Notes under the pieces: model-generated
The model's database searches: none
Seen by the model: the letters and a program-made list of their open reading frames with translations, nothing else
What the model was told of the DNA's origin: nothing
Shown: positions 8,405 through 17,674 of the stretch, in pieces
How positions within the stretch are numbered: position 1 is the stretch's first letter
Layout: each line of letters begins with the position of its first letter
Program-made: the position numbers and the translations under genes
From: SFWF01 sp045539095
Lineage (GTDB): Bacteria; Bacillota; Clostridia; Oscillospirales; Acutalibacteraceae
Direction of reading: 5' to 3'
Assembly: GCA_045539095.1 (NCBI GenBank)
Contig: JAZQER010000058.1
Span: forward strand, 1-23,450
DNA: 23,450 nt

Positions 8405-9118
8405 TTATTTATAGCTTCTCTGCCCGAAAAGAGCAGTGCCGATCCTTACGATATTGCTGCCTGCAAGAATGGCTTCATAATAATCACCCGACATTCCCAT
8501 AGACAGATACTCCATAATAACATTATCTATTTTTTTATCTCTAATGTCAATAAACAGTTTGTTCATTTGATTAAAAAATGCCAAAATTTCGCTCTTTTTT
8601 TCGCAAATCGGCGGAATTGCCATAAGTCCCTTTACGCGAATACCCGATATTTTACTGATTTTCATTATCGCGTCAGGCAGTTCTTCTAATGTGAAACCCG
8701 ACTTGCTTTCCTCATTACCGATATTAACTTCAAGTAATATATCTGTCACTATTCCGCGTTCACAGGACAGTTTTCCTATAACCCCTGCAAGCTTTTCGGA
8801 ATGGACAGACTCTATCATCTCAACCTTTCCGACAATATCCTTTACCTTATTGGTCTGAAGATGTCCGATAAAGTGGCGGTGAGCACCGCCGGCTAAATCT
8901 TTCTCCTTAGAGAGAAATTCCTGAACACGGTTTTCACCGATATAGTTTATACCGCTTTTTATAGCGTGATTTATAACCTCGACAGGAACTGTCTTTGTAG
9001 CTGCGAGAAGTATTATATCTTCTCTCTTTTTTCCAACCGACTCTGCAGCCTCGGTTATCTTCTGCTCAATAATTTCATAATTCTCATTAAAAATATCAAT
9101 AGATGATCTTTCCGTCAT
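8405..9118 (-). CDS. yggS: YggS/PLPBP-family pyridoxal-phosphate homeostasis protein
   Basis: This 237-residue protein has the alanine-racemase-like TIM barrel of the YggS (PLPBP) family, which binds pyridoxal 5'-phosphate and buffers the vitamin B6 pool but has no clear catalytic activity. The PLP lysine is Lys42 in LLAATKTV. Other signatures are IGENRVQE, FIGHLQTNKVK, the VNIGNEESKSGF strand, and LSMGMSGDYYEAI, which contacts the cofactor phosphate. The start at 9118 has an AGGGAGGGG site and lies 23 bases inside the end of the upstream adaptor gene. In Bacillus the equivalent gene is ylmE, directly before sepF (ylmF), and the same order is seen here. Confidence 0.95.
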   Translation of the reverse strand: MTERSSIDIFNENYEIIEQKITEAAESVGKKREDIILLAATKTVPVEVINHAIKSGINYIGENRVQEFLSKEKDLAGGAHRHFIGHLQTNKVKDIVGKVEMIESVHSEKLAGVIGKLSCERGIVTDILLEVNIGNEESKSGFTLEELPDAIMKISKISGIRVKGLMAIPPICEKKSEILAFFNQMNKLFIDIRDKKIDNVIMEYLSMGMSGDYYEAILAGSNIVRIGTALFGQRSYK

Positions 9119-10301
9119 ACAGACCCCTCCCTTTAACTATGACCTCATCATAGAGTCTCAGCTGACTGTCATCCGATGTGTTCAGTTTGCAGATAACGTA
9201 CTCGTCATTCGAGTAAAGGATATCAGTCGCAACAAATTTAATTTCGATACCCGATACTACATACACACCCGAAACACCGTCTACTCTACGTATCGCCTTC
9301 GCACTGACACGAAGTCCCTTATACTCATCCTTTATTATTGTCATTTTGCCCGAGCGCATTGAGGCGAGCTGGCTCGACATTTCATTGCAGGAGAGAACTA
9401 TTGTAGCGGTATTAGAATCTTTAGAAAGGTTCACTCTTTCTACTGTTGCGGTAACAGTCTGTCCGACGGCTTCTACACTAAGCTTTACGGTATCCCCGTT
9501 TTTGTAAAACATAGAATCGCCAAGAGGTATAATCGCCGCAACAAACCATTTATAGTCGTCTACAATCTTTCCTATTATATTTTCCCCATTGTTTTGAGCC
9601 TTCAGCGTCTGCATATACTCAGGTGTATATACCGTGAGATCGTCAAAAGGAAGAACGCCCTCGTAACCGTCTGTTGAGGACACAAAATATCCCGCATAAT
9701 CTGCGACACACTCAGATTTAGGGCTTCCCATAACCGAAAGAAGAGCAGTTTTCTCATCATTCAATCCTTTTTTCACCGCTGCAAAATCTGTCTTTTCACC
9801 TGTCGCCACCTGTTTTCTGGTAAGCGCGGTAAGCAGCTCACTCTTTATAGTTGTGACTTTGTCGAAGTTATTATCCGAAACACCGTACAGGAAATCCTGA
9901 AGATGCTCGTTTATCCTTGTGTTTATCGTGCTCATATCAACTGCAGCGGTATTATTGTAGCCTTCAATCTCCTCGATTGTGCTCAGCTGCTCATTTATTT
10001 CGACAATTCTTGTTGCTGCGGCAGATGCTTTATCGTCGGTAAACACCTGGGCTATCGTGCCGCCCTTTGCAACACGCTCGCCATCAGAAATTATAAAATG
10101 AAGGGTTCCGTCGTCGGACATTTCAACAAGGTGTTCGCTTCTTATTATGGTGCCGTTAAGCTCTACACCCTGAGAATGTTCAAAATAGATTGCCGATTCA
10201 GTCGTAATAGCCGAATAGTAGGAAGCAAAAAACTGATATCCAAAAAAACTTACAACCAGCAGTACGACCGCAATCTCAATGATCCTGCGACTCTTATTCA
10301 A
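9096..10301 (-). CDS. HlyD-like membrane-fusion/adaptor protein
   Basis: A 401-residue protein with one N-terminal membrane helix (about 6-27) and a large extracytoplasmic part. A lipoyl/biotinyl-like barrel is recognisable at about 40-90 (VELNGTIIRSEHLV, then DGERVAKGGTIAQVFTDD), a helical hairpin follows at about 95-190, and a second beta domain near 245-300 contains NGDTVKLSV. This is the layout of HlyD/RND adaptors, but no ABC transporter or outer-membrane partner is encoded nearby. Homologues of this kind often sit next to yggS-sepF in Clostridia, so a role at the division site or envelope is plausible but not shown. I choose the TTG at 10301, which has AGGAAGGG five bases upstream; the in-frame TTG at 10319 contains that site within its own coding sequence. 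It overlaps miaA by 8 bases. Confidence 0.8.
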   Translation of the reverse strand: MNKSRRIIEIAVVLLVVSFFGYQFFASYYSAITTESAIYFEHSQGVELNGTIIRSEHLVEMSDDGTLHFIISDGERVAKGGTIAQVFTDDKASAAATRIVEINEQLSTIEEIEGYNNTAAVDMSTINTRINEHLQDFLYGVSDNNFDKVTTIKSELLTALTRKQVATGEKTDFAAVKKGLNDEKTALLSVMGSPKSECVADYAGYFVSSTDGYEGVLPFDDLTVYTPEYMQTLKAQNNGENIIGKIVDDYKWFVAAIIPLGDSMFYKNGDTVKLSVEAVGQTVTATVERVNLSKDSNTATIVLSCNEMSSQLASMRSGKMTIIKDEYKGLRVSAKAIRRVDGVSGVYVVSGIEIKFVATDILYSNDEYVICKLNTSDDSQLRLYDEVIVKGRGLYDGKIIY

Positions 10302-11226
10302 AATAGCCCTTCCTTTCAAGTATTTTTAAAGCTTCCGATAAAACAGTCTTCGTTTTATCAATATTTATCCACTCGATACGCTCATCTCTAAAAAACCAAG
10401 TCAGCTGACGCTTAGCGTATCTTCTGGTTTCACGCTTTACGGTTTCAACCGCTTCATCCAAAGATATCTCTCCCAAAAAAAACGGAAAAAACTCTTTGTG
10501 GCCTATCGCCTGCACAGCAGTGTCTCCCGAGCGGTTTAAAAAAGCGGCTTCGGCTTCTTTTAAAAGTCCGCTCTCCAGCATTATATCAACGCGTTGGTTT
10601 ATCCTATCGTATAAATAACTGCGATCCTCAGCCTTTAGCCCTATCATAAACGGAATATATGGTGACGGCTCTTTCTTTGAGTTTTCGTTTTGTTCGGTCA
10701 TAGTTTTGCCCGTCATTCGATATATCTCAAATGCTCTGATTATCCTCTTTTTGTTATTAGGATGTATCTTTTTTGCCGACTCAGGGTCAAATTCCGCTAA
10801 AAGCTCCGTCATTCTTTCTCCGCCAAGCTTAACATATTCTTTTTCCAACTCTGAGCGCAAGTTTAGATTTGGCTCTTCCTCGGTGAAGTTGACATTATCT
10901 ATAAGAGAGCTTATATACAAACCTGTTCCGCCTACAAATATAGGAATCTTTCCGCGAGAAGTCACCTCAGATATCTTGCACCGCGCGTCTTTAACATACT
11001 CTGCGACGGAATAGCTTTCATTTCGTCCCAAAAATTCGAACAGATGGTGAGGAATATCTCGCTTTTCCTCTGTGTCAGGCGCCGCAGATGCTATATGCAT
11101 ATCTCGGTATACCTGCATAGAATCGCAGGAGATAATTTCTCCGCCGAGTGTTTCTGCAAGTGCGACCGATAGTGCGGTCTTACCCGTAGCAGTGGGTCCT
11201 ACTATTGCAATTATGGGTGTTTTCAT
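10294..11226 (-). CDS. miaA: tRNA dimethylallyltransferase
   Basis: MiaA transfers the dimethylallyl group of DMAPP to N6 of adenosine 37 in tRNAs that read UNN codons, making i6A. The 310 residues match the family. The P-loop GPTATGKT is at 10-17, followed by SCDSMQVYRDMHIASAAPD (34-52) with catalytic Asp35, and GGTGLYI near 100. The C-terminal third includes the QAIGHKEF motif and a basic WFRDERIEWI tail. The ATG at 11226 has AGGGGTG upstream and lies 10 bases past the mutL stop. The mutL-miaA order is common in Gram-negative and Gram-positive genomes. The next enzyme in the same modification, MiaB, is encoded at the head of this gene run. Confidence 0.97.
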   Translation of the reverse strand: MKTPIIAIVGPTATGKTALSVALAETLGGEIISCDSMQVYRDMHIASAAPDTEEKRDIPHHLFEFLGRNESYSVAEYVKDARCKISEVTSRGKIPIFVGGTGLYISSLIDNVNFTEEEPNLNLRSELEKEYVKLGGERMTELLAEFDPESAKKIHPNNKKRIIRAFEIYRMTGKTMTEQNENSKKEPSPYIPFMIGLKAEDRSYLYDRINQRVDIMLESGLLKEAEAAFLNRSGDTAVQAIGHKEFFPFFLGEISLDEAVETVKRETRRYAKRQLTWFFRDERIEWINIDKTKTVLSEALKILERKGYFE

Positions 11227-11236
11227 GGTCGCACCC

Positions 11237-13168
11237 CTAATTAGTTCGCCCGAACTGACGCTCTAATTCGCTGCGTTTCAGTTCAAAAGCGACAGGTCTG
11301 CCGTGAGGACAGTACATAATATCATTATCAGACAGTATTCTTTTTGCCAGTGCCTCAAGTTCTGCCGCCGACTGGTTGTTCCCACCCTTTATTGCGGCGC
11401 GGCAAGCGACAGTATGGTAAAGATTTTCAAGTCTTTCATTTTCAACCTTGCCGCTTGATAGCAGATTATCAGCCACCTCGCAAACGGTCAGCATCACATC
11501 CTCGTTCGCAAGCTCTGTCGGTACTGCTCTTACAAGAACAGAAGCAGTTCCAAACTCTTCTATCTCAAAGCCCGCCGAGCGAAGCAGTTCAAGATTATCA
11601 ACTACCGCTTTGTGTTCTGCGCGTGAAAGCGTAACACTTATAGGAGAAATGAGCAGCTGCGGTTGGACGGTTCTTTCCTTCTTAAACTTTTCAAAAAGTA
11701 TCCTTTCATGAGCCGCGTGCTTGTCTATGAAATAAATACTGCCCTTGAATTCCACAATTATGTATGTCTTATATGCTTCACCGATATATTTAAGTTCAAG
11801 CTCAGTATCGTCAGCAAAGGTTGCGGCCGGTCCTGAGACCTGCTCTTCTACGCTCGTAGCACGAGTGGTGTCTTTGATAAGGTCCTTATAGCTGAACTCT
11901 TTTTGAGCCGGTTTAACAATTACAACAGTATCATCTCCGAAAGATGCAGAAGATTTGGGCTTAGAGACGGAATTAATCTTCACACTATCCCTGAAGATTG
12001 CCGTTTCATTACTTTTAAACGACGTATTGTTATATAATGCATCTTTATACAGTTTTTCTGCAGGTGTGGCACTCTTTTGCGACATCTTTTTGTACTCTTC
12101 TGTACTGATATGCGAAAAGGGCTGTATACCGTTTGACGCAGTTTGTGCAGGAGTTTTCAGCGTCAGTTCGGGTCGGACATCTCCCTTTATAAGAGCATTC
12201 TTCACAGCATAATATATTGCTTCAAACACTGATTTTTCGTCTGCAAAACGCACCTCTGTCTTAGCAGGGTGAACATTAACATCCACCATTTCAAACGGAA
12301 CCTCGATACAAAGTACACAAGCAGGAAATTTCCCGATCATAGCAGAGTTTTTGTATGCATTTTCAAACGCCTTTATAGCTGCGCCCGAACGAATCATACG
12401 ACCGTTTAAAAAGAAATACTGTCCCGAACGGGAAGCTCGGCAATAGACCGGCTTACAGGTCAGACCTGTAACTCTGATACCGTTAGTAGCGGAATCTACG
12501 GGAATTAGTGTGCTTGCAAACTCTCTGCCTAAAACCTCATATATCGCTGAGTAGAGTTTTCCGTCACCGTTTGTAGAAAGTATGGTTTTAGAGTCCTTTA
12601 TAAATTTGAAGGCGATATTCGGATTGCAAAGAGCAAAATTATCCATAACTGTAGCTACCGCCAAAGCCTCCGAAACATCCTTCTTCATAAACTTCATTCG
12701 AGCAGGAATGTTATAGAAAATATCTCTTACAATTATGGTTGTGCCATCGGGACAACCCGCTTCATCGTATTCCTTTTCTTCTCCGCCTTCGATAACATAC
12801 CGCGTTCCTGTTATGTTATCTGCAGTCTTGGTGAGCAGTTCTACCTTAGCGACAGAACAAATCGATGCAAGAGCCTCTCCGCGAAAACCGAGTGTTCCTA
12901 TAGCGAGCAGATCATTTTCGCTTCTTACTTTACTTGTCGCGTGGCGCAGAAAGGCGGTCGGTACCTCTGAATGCCGAATTCCAGAGCCGTTATCGGTAAC
13001 GCGCATATAGGTTATGCCTCCGCGTTGTATCTCGACCGTTATTTTGGTTGCGCCTGCATCTATTGCGTTCTCAGTAAGCTCCTTTATGACCGATGCGGGA
13101 CGCTCGACGACCTCCCCTGCCGCAATAAGCTCGGCAAGGTGTTTAGGTAAAACCTTTATATCAGCCAT
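11237..13168 (-). CDS. mutL: DNA mismatch repair protein MutL
   Basis: MutL couples mismatch recognition by MutS to strand incision. The 643-residue protein starts with the GHKL ATPase: IAAGEVVERPASVIKELTEN, DNGSGI, and TLGFRGEALASI are all visible in the first 100 residues. A low-complexity linker (about 335-450) leads to the C-terminal dimerisation and nuclease domain. The metal-binding endonuclease motif reads DKHAAHERILFE (482-493), a variant of DQHA(X)2E(X)4E, and the partner motifs ACRAAIK and CPHGRP (starting at Cys620) are present. So this MutL should nick DNA itself, as expected in bacteria without MutH. The ATG at 13168 has GGAGG nearby and follows mutS by 13 bases. Confidence 0.98.
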   Translation of the reverse strand: MADIKVLPKHLAELIAAGEVVERPASVIKELTENAIDAGATKITVEIQRGGITYMRVTDNGSGIRHSEVPTAFLRHATSKVRSENDLLAIGTLGFRGEALASICSVAKVELLTKTADNITGTRYVIEGGEEKEYDEAGCPDGTTIIVRDIFYNIPARMKFMKKDVSEALAVATVMDNFALCNPNIAFKFIKDSKTILSTNGDGKLYSAIYEVLGREFASTLIPVDSATNGIRVTGLTCKPVYCRASRSGQYFFLNGRMIRSGAAIKAFENAYKNSAMIGKFPACVLCIEVPFEMVDVNVHPAKTEVRFADEKSVFEAIYYAVKNALIKGDVRPELTLKTPAQTASNGIQPFSHISTEEYKKMSQKSATPAEKLYKDALYNNTSFKSNETAIFRDSVKINSVSKPKSSASFGDDTVVIVKPAQKEFSYKDLIKDTTRATSVEEQVSGPAATFADDTELELKYIGEAYKTYIIVEFKGSIYFIDKHAAHERILFEKFKKERTVQPQLLISPISVTLSRAEHKAVVDNLELLRSAGFEIEEFGTASVLVRAVPTELANEDVMLTVCEVADNLLSSGKVENERLENLYHTVACRAAIKGGNNQSAAELEALAKRILSDNDIMYCPHGRPVAFELKRSELERQFGRTN

Positions 13169-13181
13169 AACGAAACCTCCT

Positions 13182-15776
13182 TTAAACTTCTTTTGCCCTC
13201 TGAGATAGGTCGGACAGAATGCTCATACATTCTATCGGTGTCAATGTATTAACATCTATAGCTCTGAGTTCGTCTAACATTTCGCTTGAAACGCCGAACT
13301 CCATACCAAGCTGCAGATTTTCCTCTTTTACAGTCTTAGTAACGGTTATTCCTTCGCTAAGGGTCTTTTTAAGTATTTCTTTTGCTCTGTCTGTCACCGC
13401 CGCGGGAATTCCCGCAAGCTTAGCTACTTCAATTCCGTAGCTATCATCAGCACCGCCGCGGACTATTCTACGCAGGAAGATAATATCGTCTCCGCGTTTT
13501 TTGACAGCGATATTGTAATTCTTTATACCGATGAGCTCATTTTCCATTTCTGTCAGCTCGTGATAATGGGTTGCAAAGAGGGTCTTTGCGCCGAGGCGTC
13601 TTTTATCTGCTACATATTCGAGTACGGCTCTGGCTATTGACATTCCGTCAAAGGTAGACGTACCTCTGCCTATCTCGTCGAGAATCAGCAAACTGTTTTT
13701 AGTAGCGTGCTTGATTATAGACGCAACCTCGTTCATTTCTACCATAAAGGTAGACTGACCCGAAGCGAGGTCATCAGATGCACCGACTCGGGTAAAAATA
13801 GCGTCTACTATAGATATATTTGCAGATGTCGCAGGCACAAATGAGCCTGTCTGTGCCATAAGGGTTATTAGAGCGACCTGACGCATATAGGTCGATTTTC
13901 CCGCCATATTCGGACCCGTTATAACAGCACAGCGGTCATCCTTACGGTCAAGGTAGGTATCGTTTGAAACAAAGGGTGTCTTTATAACCTTCTCGACTAC
14001 GGGATGTCTTCCGCCTCGGATATTTATTATACCTTCTGTATTTATTGTGGGTCTCACATAATCGTTTTTAACGGCGGCCTCTGCCAATGAGCAAAGAGAA
14101 TCTACCTTTGCAACGCACTCACTTGTAGTCTGGAAACGGCGAAGCTCTGCCGCTGTTGCTTTTCGAATAGCCTCAAACATCTCAAACTCAAGCTGATGTC
14201 TTCTGTCCTTGGCTCCGATTATCCTTGCCTCAAGATTTTTCAGTTCCTCGGTAATAAATCTCTCGCCGTTTGTAAGTGTCTGTTTTCTGATATAATCCTC
14301 AGGCACCATTTCCTTGAAGGAATTTGATACCTCTATGTAGTAGCCGAAAACCTTGTTATAACGCACCTTAAGAGTTTTTATTCCGGTGCGTTCCTTTTCG
14401 CGCGCTTCTATCTCCAATATGATATCAGCGCCGTTCTCAATAATATGGATAAGCTCGTCCAATTCGGCATTATAGCCTTTCTTGAACATTCCGCCCTCAC
14501 GGACTATTGCAGGCGGCTCTTCTTCTATCGCGGTATCTATCATCTGATAGATATCCTCCATAGGGTCAAGGTTTTCGTAAAGGGTTGAAAGAAGCCTTGT
14601 CCCAGCAGCAGAGAGCACCGACTTTATGTTAGGAAGGTGGCGACAGGTATCGCATATGGTGCGAAGATCGCGAGCTGATGCGGTGCCGTATACAACGCGG
14701 GCAAGCAGTCGTTCAAGGTCTCTGATACCGCTTAGATACTCAAAGAGTTCTCCCCTCATTACGGTGTCGTTGTAAAGCTCCTCAACAGCATTCTGCCTCT
14801 CGTTTATATCCTGAAAGCTGAGAAGCGGCTGCTCTATCCAGCTACGCAGCATTCTTTTGCCCATAGCGGTTTTTGTGTGGTCAAGCACCCAGAGCAGCGA
14901 GCCTTTTTTGCTCTTTGTGCGCATAGTTTCGCAAAGCTCTAAATTCCGTACAGCAGTATAATCAAGATGCATATATTCCGAAGTAGAATAATAATCGGCT
15001 TCGACTATTGAGATATTACGATTCGGGCATATCTCATAAAAATATGAAAGCGCACTGCCGAGCGCAGCGACTGCAGGGCTCATAGAGCGAATGCCTAGAT
15101 TTTCGGGGCTTATTACATTGAAATGCCTCTTGATAAGCTCTTCGTTCGGCTCGGTAGCGAAGAAGGTCTTTTCCTTTAAGGTTATCATAACTCCCTGCTC
15201 TGAAAGGAAAGAATAAAGCGCAGGGTGAAGCTCTATATCTCTGTTTGCGACTATCTCGGTCGGCGCAAATCGGTTAAGCTCATCAATAAGTCTTTGTTCG
15301 GCGTCTTCTCCGATTATTTCGGTCACAAGCGCCTTTCCCGTAGAAACATCGGCAAAGCTTACTGCAAAGCCTTCTTTGGAAATTACTATGGCAGAAAGGA
15401 AATTGTACCTTGTTTCGTCGAGTATGCTTTCCTCAACAGCCGTTCCCGGTGTGATTATACGGACGACCTCTCGTTTTACTATTCCCTTGGCTACGTTTGG
15501 GTCCTCGGTCTGCTCACATATCGCAACTCTGTAGCCTTTTTGTACAAGTCTTGCTATATATGACTCACAGCTATGGTAAGGCACGCCGCACATAGGCGCG
15601 CGCTCATCAAGTCCGCAATCACGGCCCGTAAGCACAAGATCAAGTTCCTCAGATGCGGTTTTTGCATCGTCAAAAAACATCTCGTAAAAATCGCCCAGTC
15701 TGAAAAAGAGCAGACTGTCGGGGTTCTGATTCTTGATCTCCATATACTGACGCATCATTGGAGAAAGCTCTGCCAT
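13182..15776 (-). CDS. mutS: DNA mismatch repair protein MutS
   Basis: MutS1-type mismatch sensor of 864 residues. The N-terminal mismatch-binding domain carries the Phe-x-Glu wedge in RLGDFYEMFF (about 27-36). Connector, lever and clamp domains follow. The ABC-type ATPase shows Walker A GPNMAGKST (621-629), the Walker B/D-loop stretch LLILDEIGRGTSTFDG and FATHYHEL. A C-terminal tail of about 60 residues ends in SILSDLSQRAKEV, resembling the helix-turn-helix tail used for dimer or tetramer contacts. Length and motifs are those of a complete enzyme. The start at 15776 has GAAAGGATA very close upstream. It is paired with mutL 13 bases downstream, and the ymcA/ylbF-family gene lies 39 bases upstream. 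Confidence 0.98.
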   Translation of the reverse strand: MAELSPMMRQYMEIKNQNPDSLLFFRLGDFYEMFFDDAKTASEELDLVLTGRDCGLDERAPMCGVPYHSCESYIARLVQKGYRVAICEQTEDPNVAKGIVKREVVRIITPGTAVEESILDETRYNFLSAIVISKEGFAVSFADVSTGKALVTEIIGEDAEQRLIDELNRFAPTEIVANRDIELHPALYSFLSEQGVMITLKEKTFFATEPNEELIKRHFNVISPENLGIRSMSPAVAALGSALSYFYEICPNRNISIVEADYYSTSEYMHLDYTAVRNLELCETMRTKSKKGSLLWVLDHTKTAMGKRMLRSWIEQPLLSFQDINERQNAVEELYNDTVMRGELFEYLSGIRDLERLLARVVYGTASARDLRTICDTCRHLPNIKSVLSAAGTRLLSTLYENLDPMEDIYQMIDTAIEEEPPAIVREGGMFKKGYNAELDELIHIIENGADIILEIEAREKERTGIKTLKVRYNKVFGYYIEVSNSFKEMVPEDYIRKQTLTNGERFITEELKNLEARIIGAKDRRHQLEFEMFEAIRKATAAELRRFQTTSECVAKVDSLCSLAEAAVKNDYVRPTINTEGIINIRGGRHPVVEKVIKTPFVSNDTYLDRKDDRCAVITGPNMAGKSTYMRQVALITLMAQTGSFVPATSANISIVDAIFTRVGASDDLASGQSTFMVEMNEVASIIKHATKNSLLILDEIGRGTSTFDGMSIARAVLEYVADKRRLGAKTLFATHYHELTEMENELIGIKNYNIAVKKRGDDIIFLRRIVRGGADDSYGIEVAKLAGIPAAVTDRAKEILKKTLSEGITVTKTVKEENLQLGMEFGVSSEMLDELRAIDVNTLTPIECMSILSDLSQRAKEV

Positions 15777-15815
15777 TATCCTTTCATTCCCTTCCTTTGA
15801 AATTTGAATTTTGCC

Positions 15816-16217
15816 TTAATGACAACCGCCGCAAGTTCCGCAGTTGCCGGTGCAAGAAGAGGGCTCACAGGTCTCAGGGTCCTCACCGTTCTGGCACATA
15901 AGAAGAATGTTGCTGACTTTTGTGCAAAGCTCGTTATAGGCGGTATATGCCGCATTAAACTCGGTCATTGGCTCGCCGCTGATAATGGTATTGTAAAGAG
16001 CGGTGATATCCTCGTTTATCTTCTGAATCTTTTCTTTTTCAGGCTCTTCCTTCTGCATTTCGGAATCATACTGCATTTTTAAAAGGTTAAACTCTGAAAT
16101 CTGCTTCTGAAGTTCCTCGTCTGCGTCATTCTTTGCCTTTGCTGCCATAAAATTCTTATACTCGTCAGACGCTTGAATAGCCGCGCCGAGTTCTCTAGTC
16201 ATTTTGATAATATCCAT
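15816..16217 (-). CDS. YlbF/YmcA-family protein with a cysteine-rich C-terminal tail
   Basis: A 133-residue helical protein of the YlbF/YmcA family. Residues 1-105 are long charged helices (DIIKMTRELGAAIQASDEYKNF is the usual opening). The tail after 105 is cysteine-rich: Cys108, 117, 122, 126, 129 and 132, plus Cys98, ending in CGTCGGCH. In Bacillus subtilis YmcA (RicA), YlbF (RicF) and YaaT (RicT) form a complex that binds two [4Fe-4S] clusters and affects RNA processing by RNase Y, sporulation and biofilm formation. The place between miaB and mutS matches ymcA in Bacillus (ymcB-ymcA-cotE-mutS), so an orthologue of ymcA is likely, but the sequence alone cannot separate YmcA from YlbF. AAGGAG lies upstream of the ATG at 16217. 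Confidence 0.85.
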   Translation of the reverse strand: MDIIKMTRELGAAIQASDEYKNFMAAKAKNDADEELQKQISEFNLLKMQYDSEMQKEEPEKEKIQKINEDITALYNTIISGEPMTEFNAAYTAYNELCTKVSNILLMCQNGEDPETCEPSSCTGNCGTCGGCH

Positions 16218-16233
16218 TGTTAATTTCTCCTTT

Positions 16234-17634
16234 TTAAATTACTGTTCCCTCAAGAACGTTTGTAAAACGGTCTATATGGACATTTGCATACTGTCCGATA
16301 AGCGACTCGTCCCCGTCAAATTCTATATCTATACCGGAAAGGCTTTTACCCGATACCCTTCTCTGTCCTACAAGCTCTTCGCAAAGGACACGGAATTCTT
16401 TTCCGACAAGGGCGCAGTTGTTTTTCTTTGAGATATCCTCCTGAACCTTTAAAAGCTCCGAAAACCATTTACCCTTTTCGGCTCTTGATACGGGGTCGGG
16501 CATCTCTGCCGCAGGAGTACCGTTTCTCGGGGAGTATATAAATGTAAAGAGAGACATAAACTCTACCTGCTTTACAACCATTAAAGTCTCGAGAAAATCC
16601 TCATAGGTCTCACCGGGGAAGCCTACTATTATATCACTTGTAAAGGTTACGTCGGGTATTCGCTTTTTAGCCTCTTCGATAAGTCTCAGATAACCTTCAC
16701 TATCATAACGGCGGTTCATCTCGCGAAGTATCCTGTCGCTGCCGCATTGGAAGGGCAGATGAAGATGGCGCTCAACCTTTTCACAGCCGGCTATAGCATC
16801 CAGAAGCTCTATCGTACAGTCTTTCGGGTGAGATGTCATAAACCTTATTCTGAAATCTCCGTCAATGGCATTTATTTTACGAAGAAGACCCGCAAAATTG
16901 ACATTGTTTTCGAGACCCTTGCCGTAGGAATTAACATTCTGTCCAAGCAGCATTATTTCTTTAAAGCCCGAAGCTATCATCTCTTTAGCCTCAGCTATAA
17001 TATCCTCCTCGCGGCGAGATACCTCTCTGCCTCGGACATATGGAACTATACAGTAGGTGCAAAAGTTGTTACAACCGTGCATTATCGGAAGCCAACCCTT
17101 AAGGCTTTGGTCTCGATGAACGGGAACGCCTTCTATAATATCATTCTTTTCATCCGATATTTCAAATATTCTGCCCGAGCCTGTAAGTCTTTTATAAATA
17201 AACTCAGGAAGCCTATGAACAACGTGTGTTCCGAAAAGCATATCCACATAGGGATAACTTTTTCTCACACGCTCGCATATGCTCTGCTGCTGTGCCATAC
17301 AACCACAGACAGCGATAATCATATTTCGTTTATCCTTTTTGAGCTGCTTTGTGGCGCCAATGTTACCGAAAACTCTGTCCTCAGCATGAGCTCTGACAGC
17401 ACAGGTATTGAACAGTATGAAATCTGCCAACTCGGGCTCTTCGGTCAGCTCATATCCCATCGTTTCGAGCATACCCTTGATACGCTCACTGTCAGACACA
17501 TTCTGCTGACATCCGTATGTATTTATACAGGCTTTTGGTACATATCCATAAACCTGAGGTAATATTTCTTTAATGCGCGCCGAATAGCTAAAAAGCTCTT
17601 CCAGCTCAGCACCAACGATAGCTTTCGTTTGCAT
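16234..17634 (-). CDS. miaB: tRNA-2-methylthio-N6-dimethylallyladenosine synthase
   Basis: MiaB is a radical-SAM methylthiotransferase that turns i6A37 into ms2i6A37 in tRNA. The 466 residues include an N-terminal extension of about 33 residues, then the UPF0004 domain whose three cysteines (Cys42, Cys78 and Cys112, in TYGCQQN, FNTCAVR and CGCMAQ) bind the auxiliary [4Fe-4S] cluster. The radical-SAM motif CNNFCTYC (Cys188, 192, 195) follows, and the C-terminal TRAM domain closes the protein (about 395-466). TYGCQQN and IVPYVRGRE separate MiaB from RimO and MtaB. It is the first gene of the minus-strand run, with AAGGGG upstream of the ATG at 17634 and a promoter at 17675-17703. Confidence 0.97.
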   Translation of the reverse strand: MQTKAIVGAELEELFSYSARIKEILPQVYGYVPKACINTYGCQQNVSDSERIKGMLETMGYELTEEPELADFILFNTCAVRAHAEDRVFGNIGATKQLKKDKRNMIIAVCGCMAQQQSICERVRKSYPYVDMLFGTHVVHRLPEFIYKRLTGSGRIFEISDEKNDIIEGVPVHRDQSLKGWLPIMHGCNNFCTYCIVPYVRGREVSRREEDIIAEAKEMIASGFKEIMLLGQNVNSYGKGLENNVNFAGLLRKINAIDGDFRIRFMTSHPKDCTIELLDAIAGCEKVERHLHLPFQCGSDRILREMNRRYDSEGYLRLIEEAKKRIPDVTFTSDIIVGFPGETYEDFLETLMVVKQVEFMSLFTFIYSPRNGTPAAEMPDPVSRAEKGKWFSELLKVQEDISKKNNCALVGKEFRVLCEELVGQRRVSGKSLSGIDIEFDGDESLIGQYANVHIDRFTNVLEGTVI

Positions 17635-17674
17635 AATTTCCCCTTAAATATCAAAATATATATTTAATCAATTT

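Noticed and set aside
16747..17562. Open plus-strand frame of 271 codons opposite miaB
   Set aside because: Fully antisense to a complete MiaB with all catalytic cysteines; no recognisable domain.
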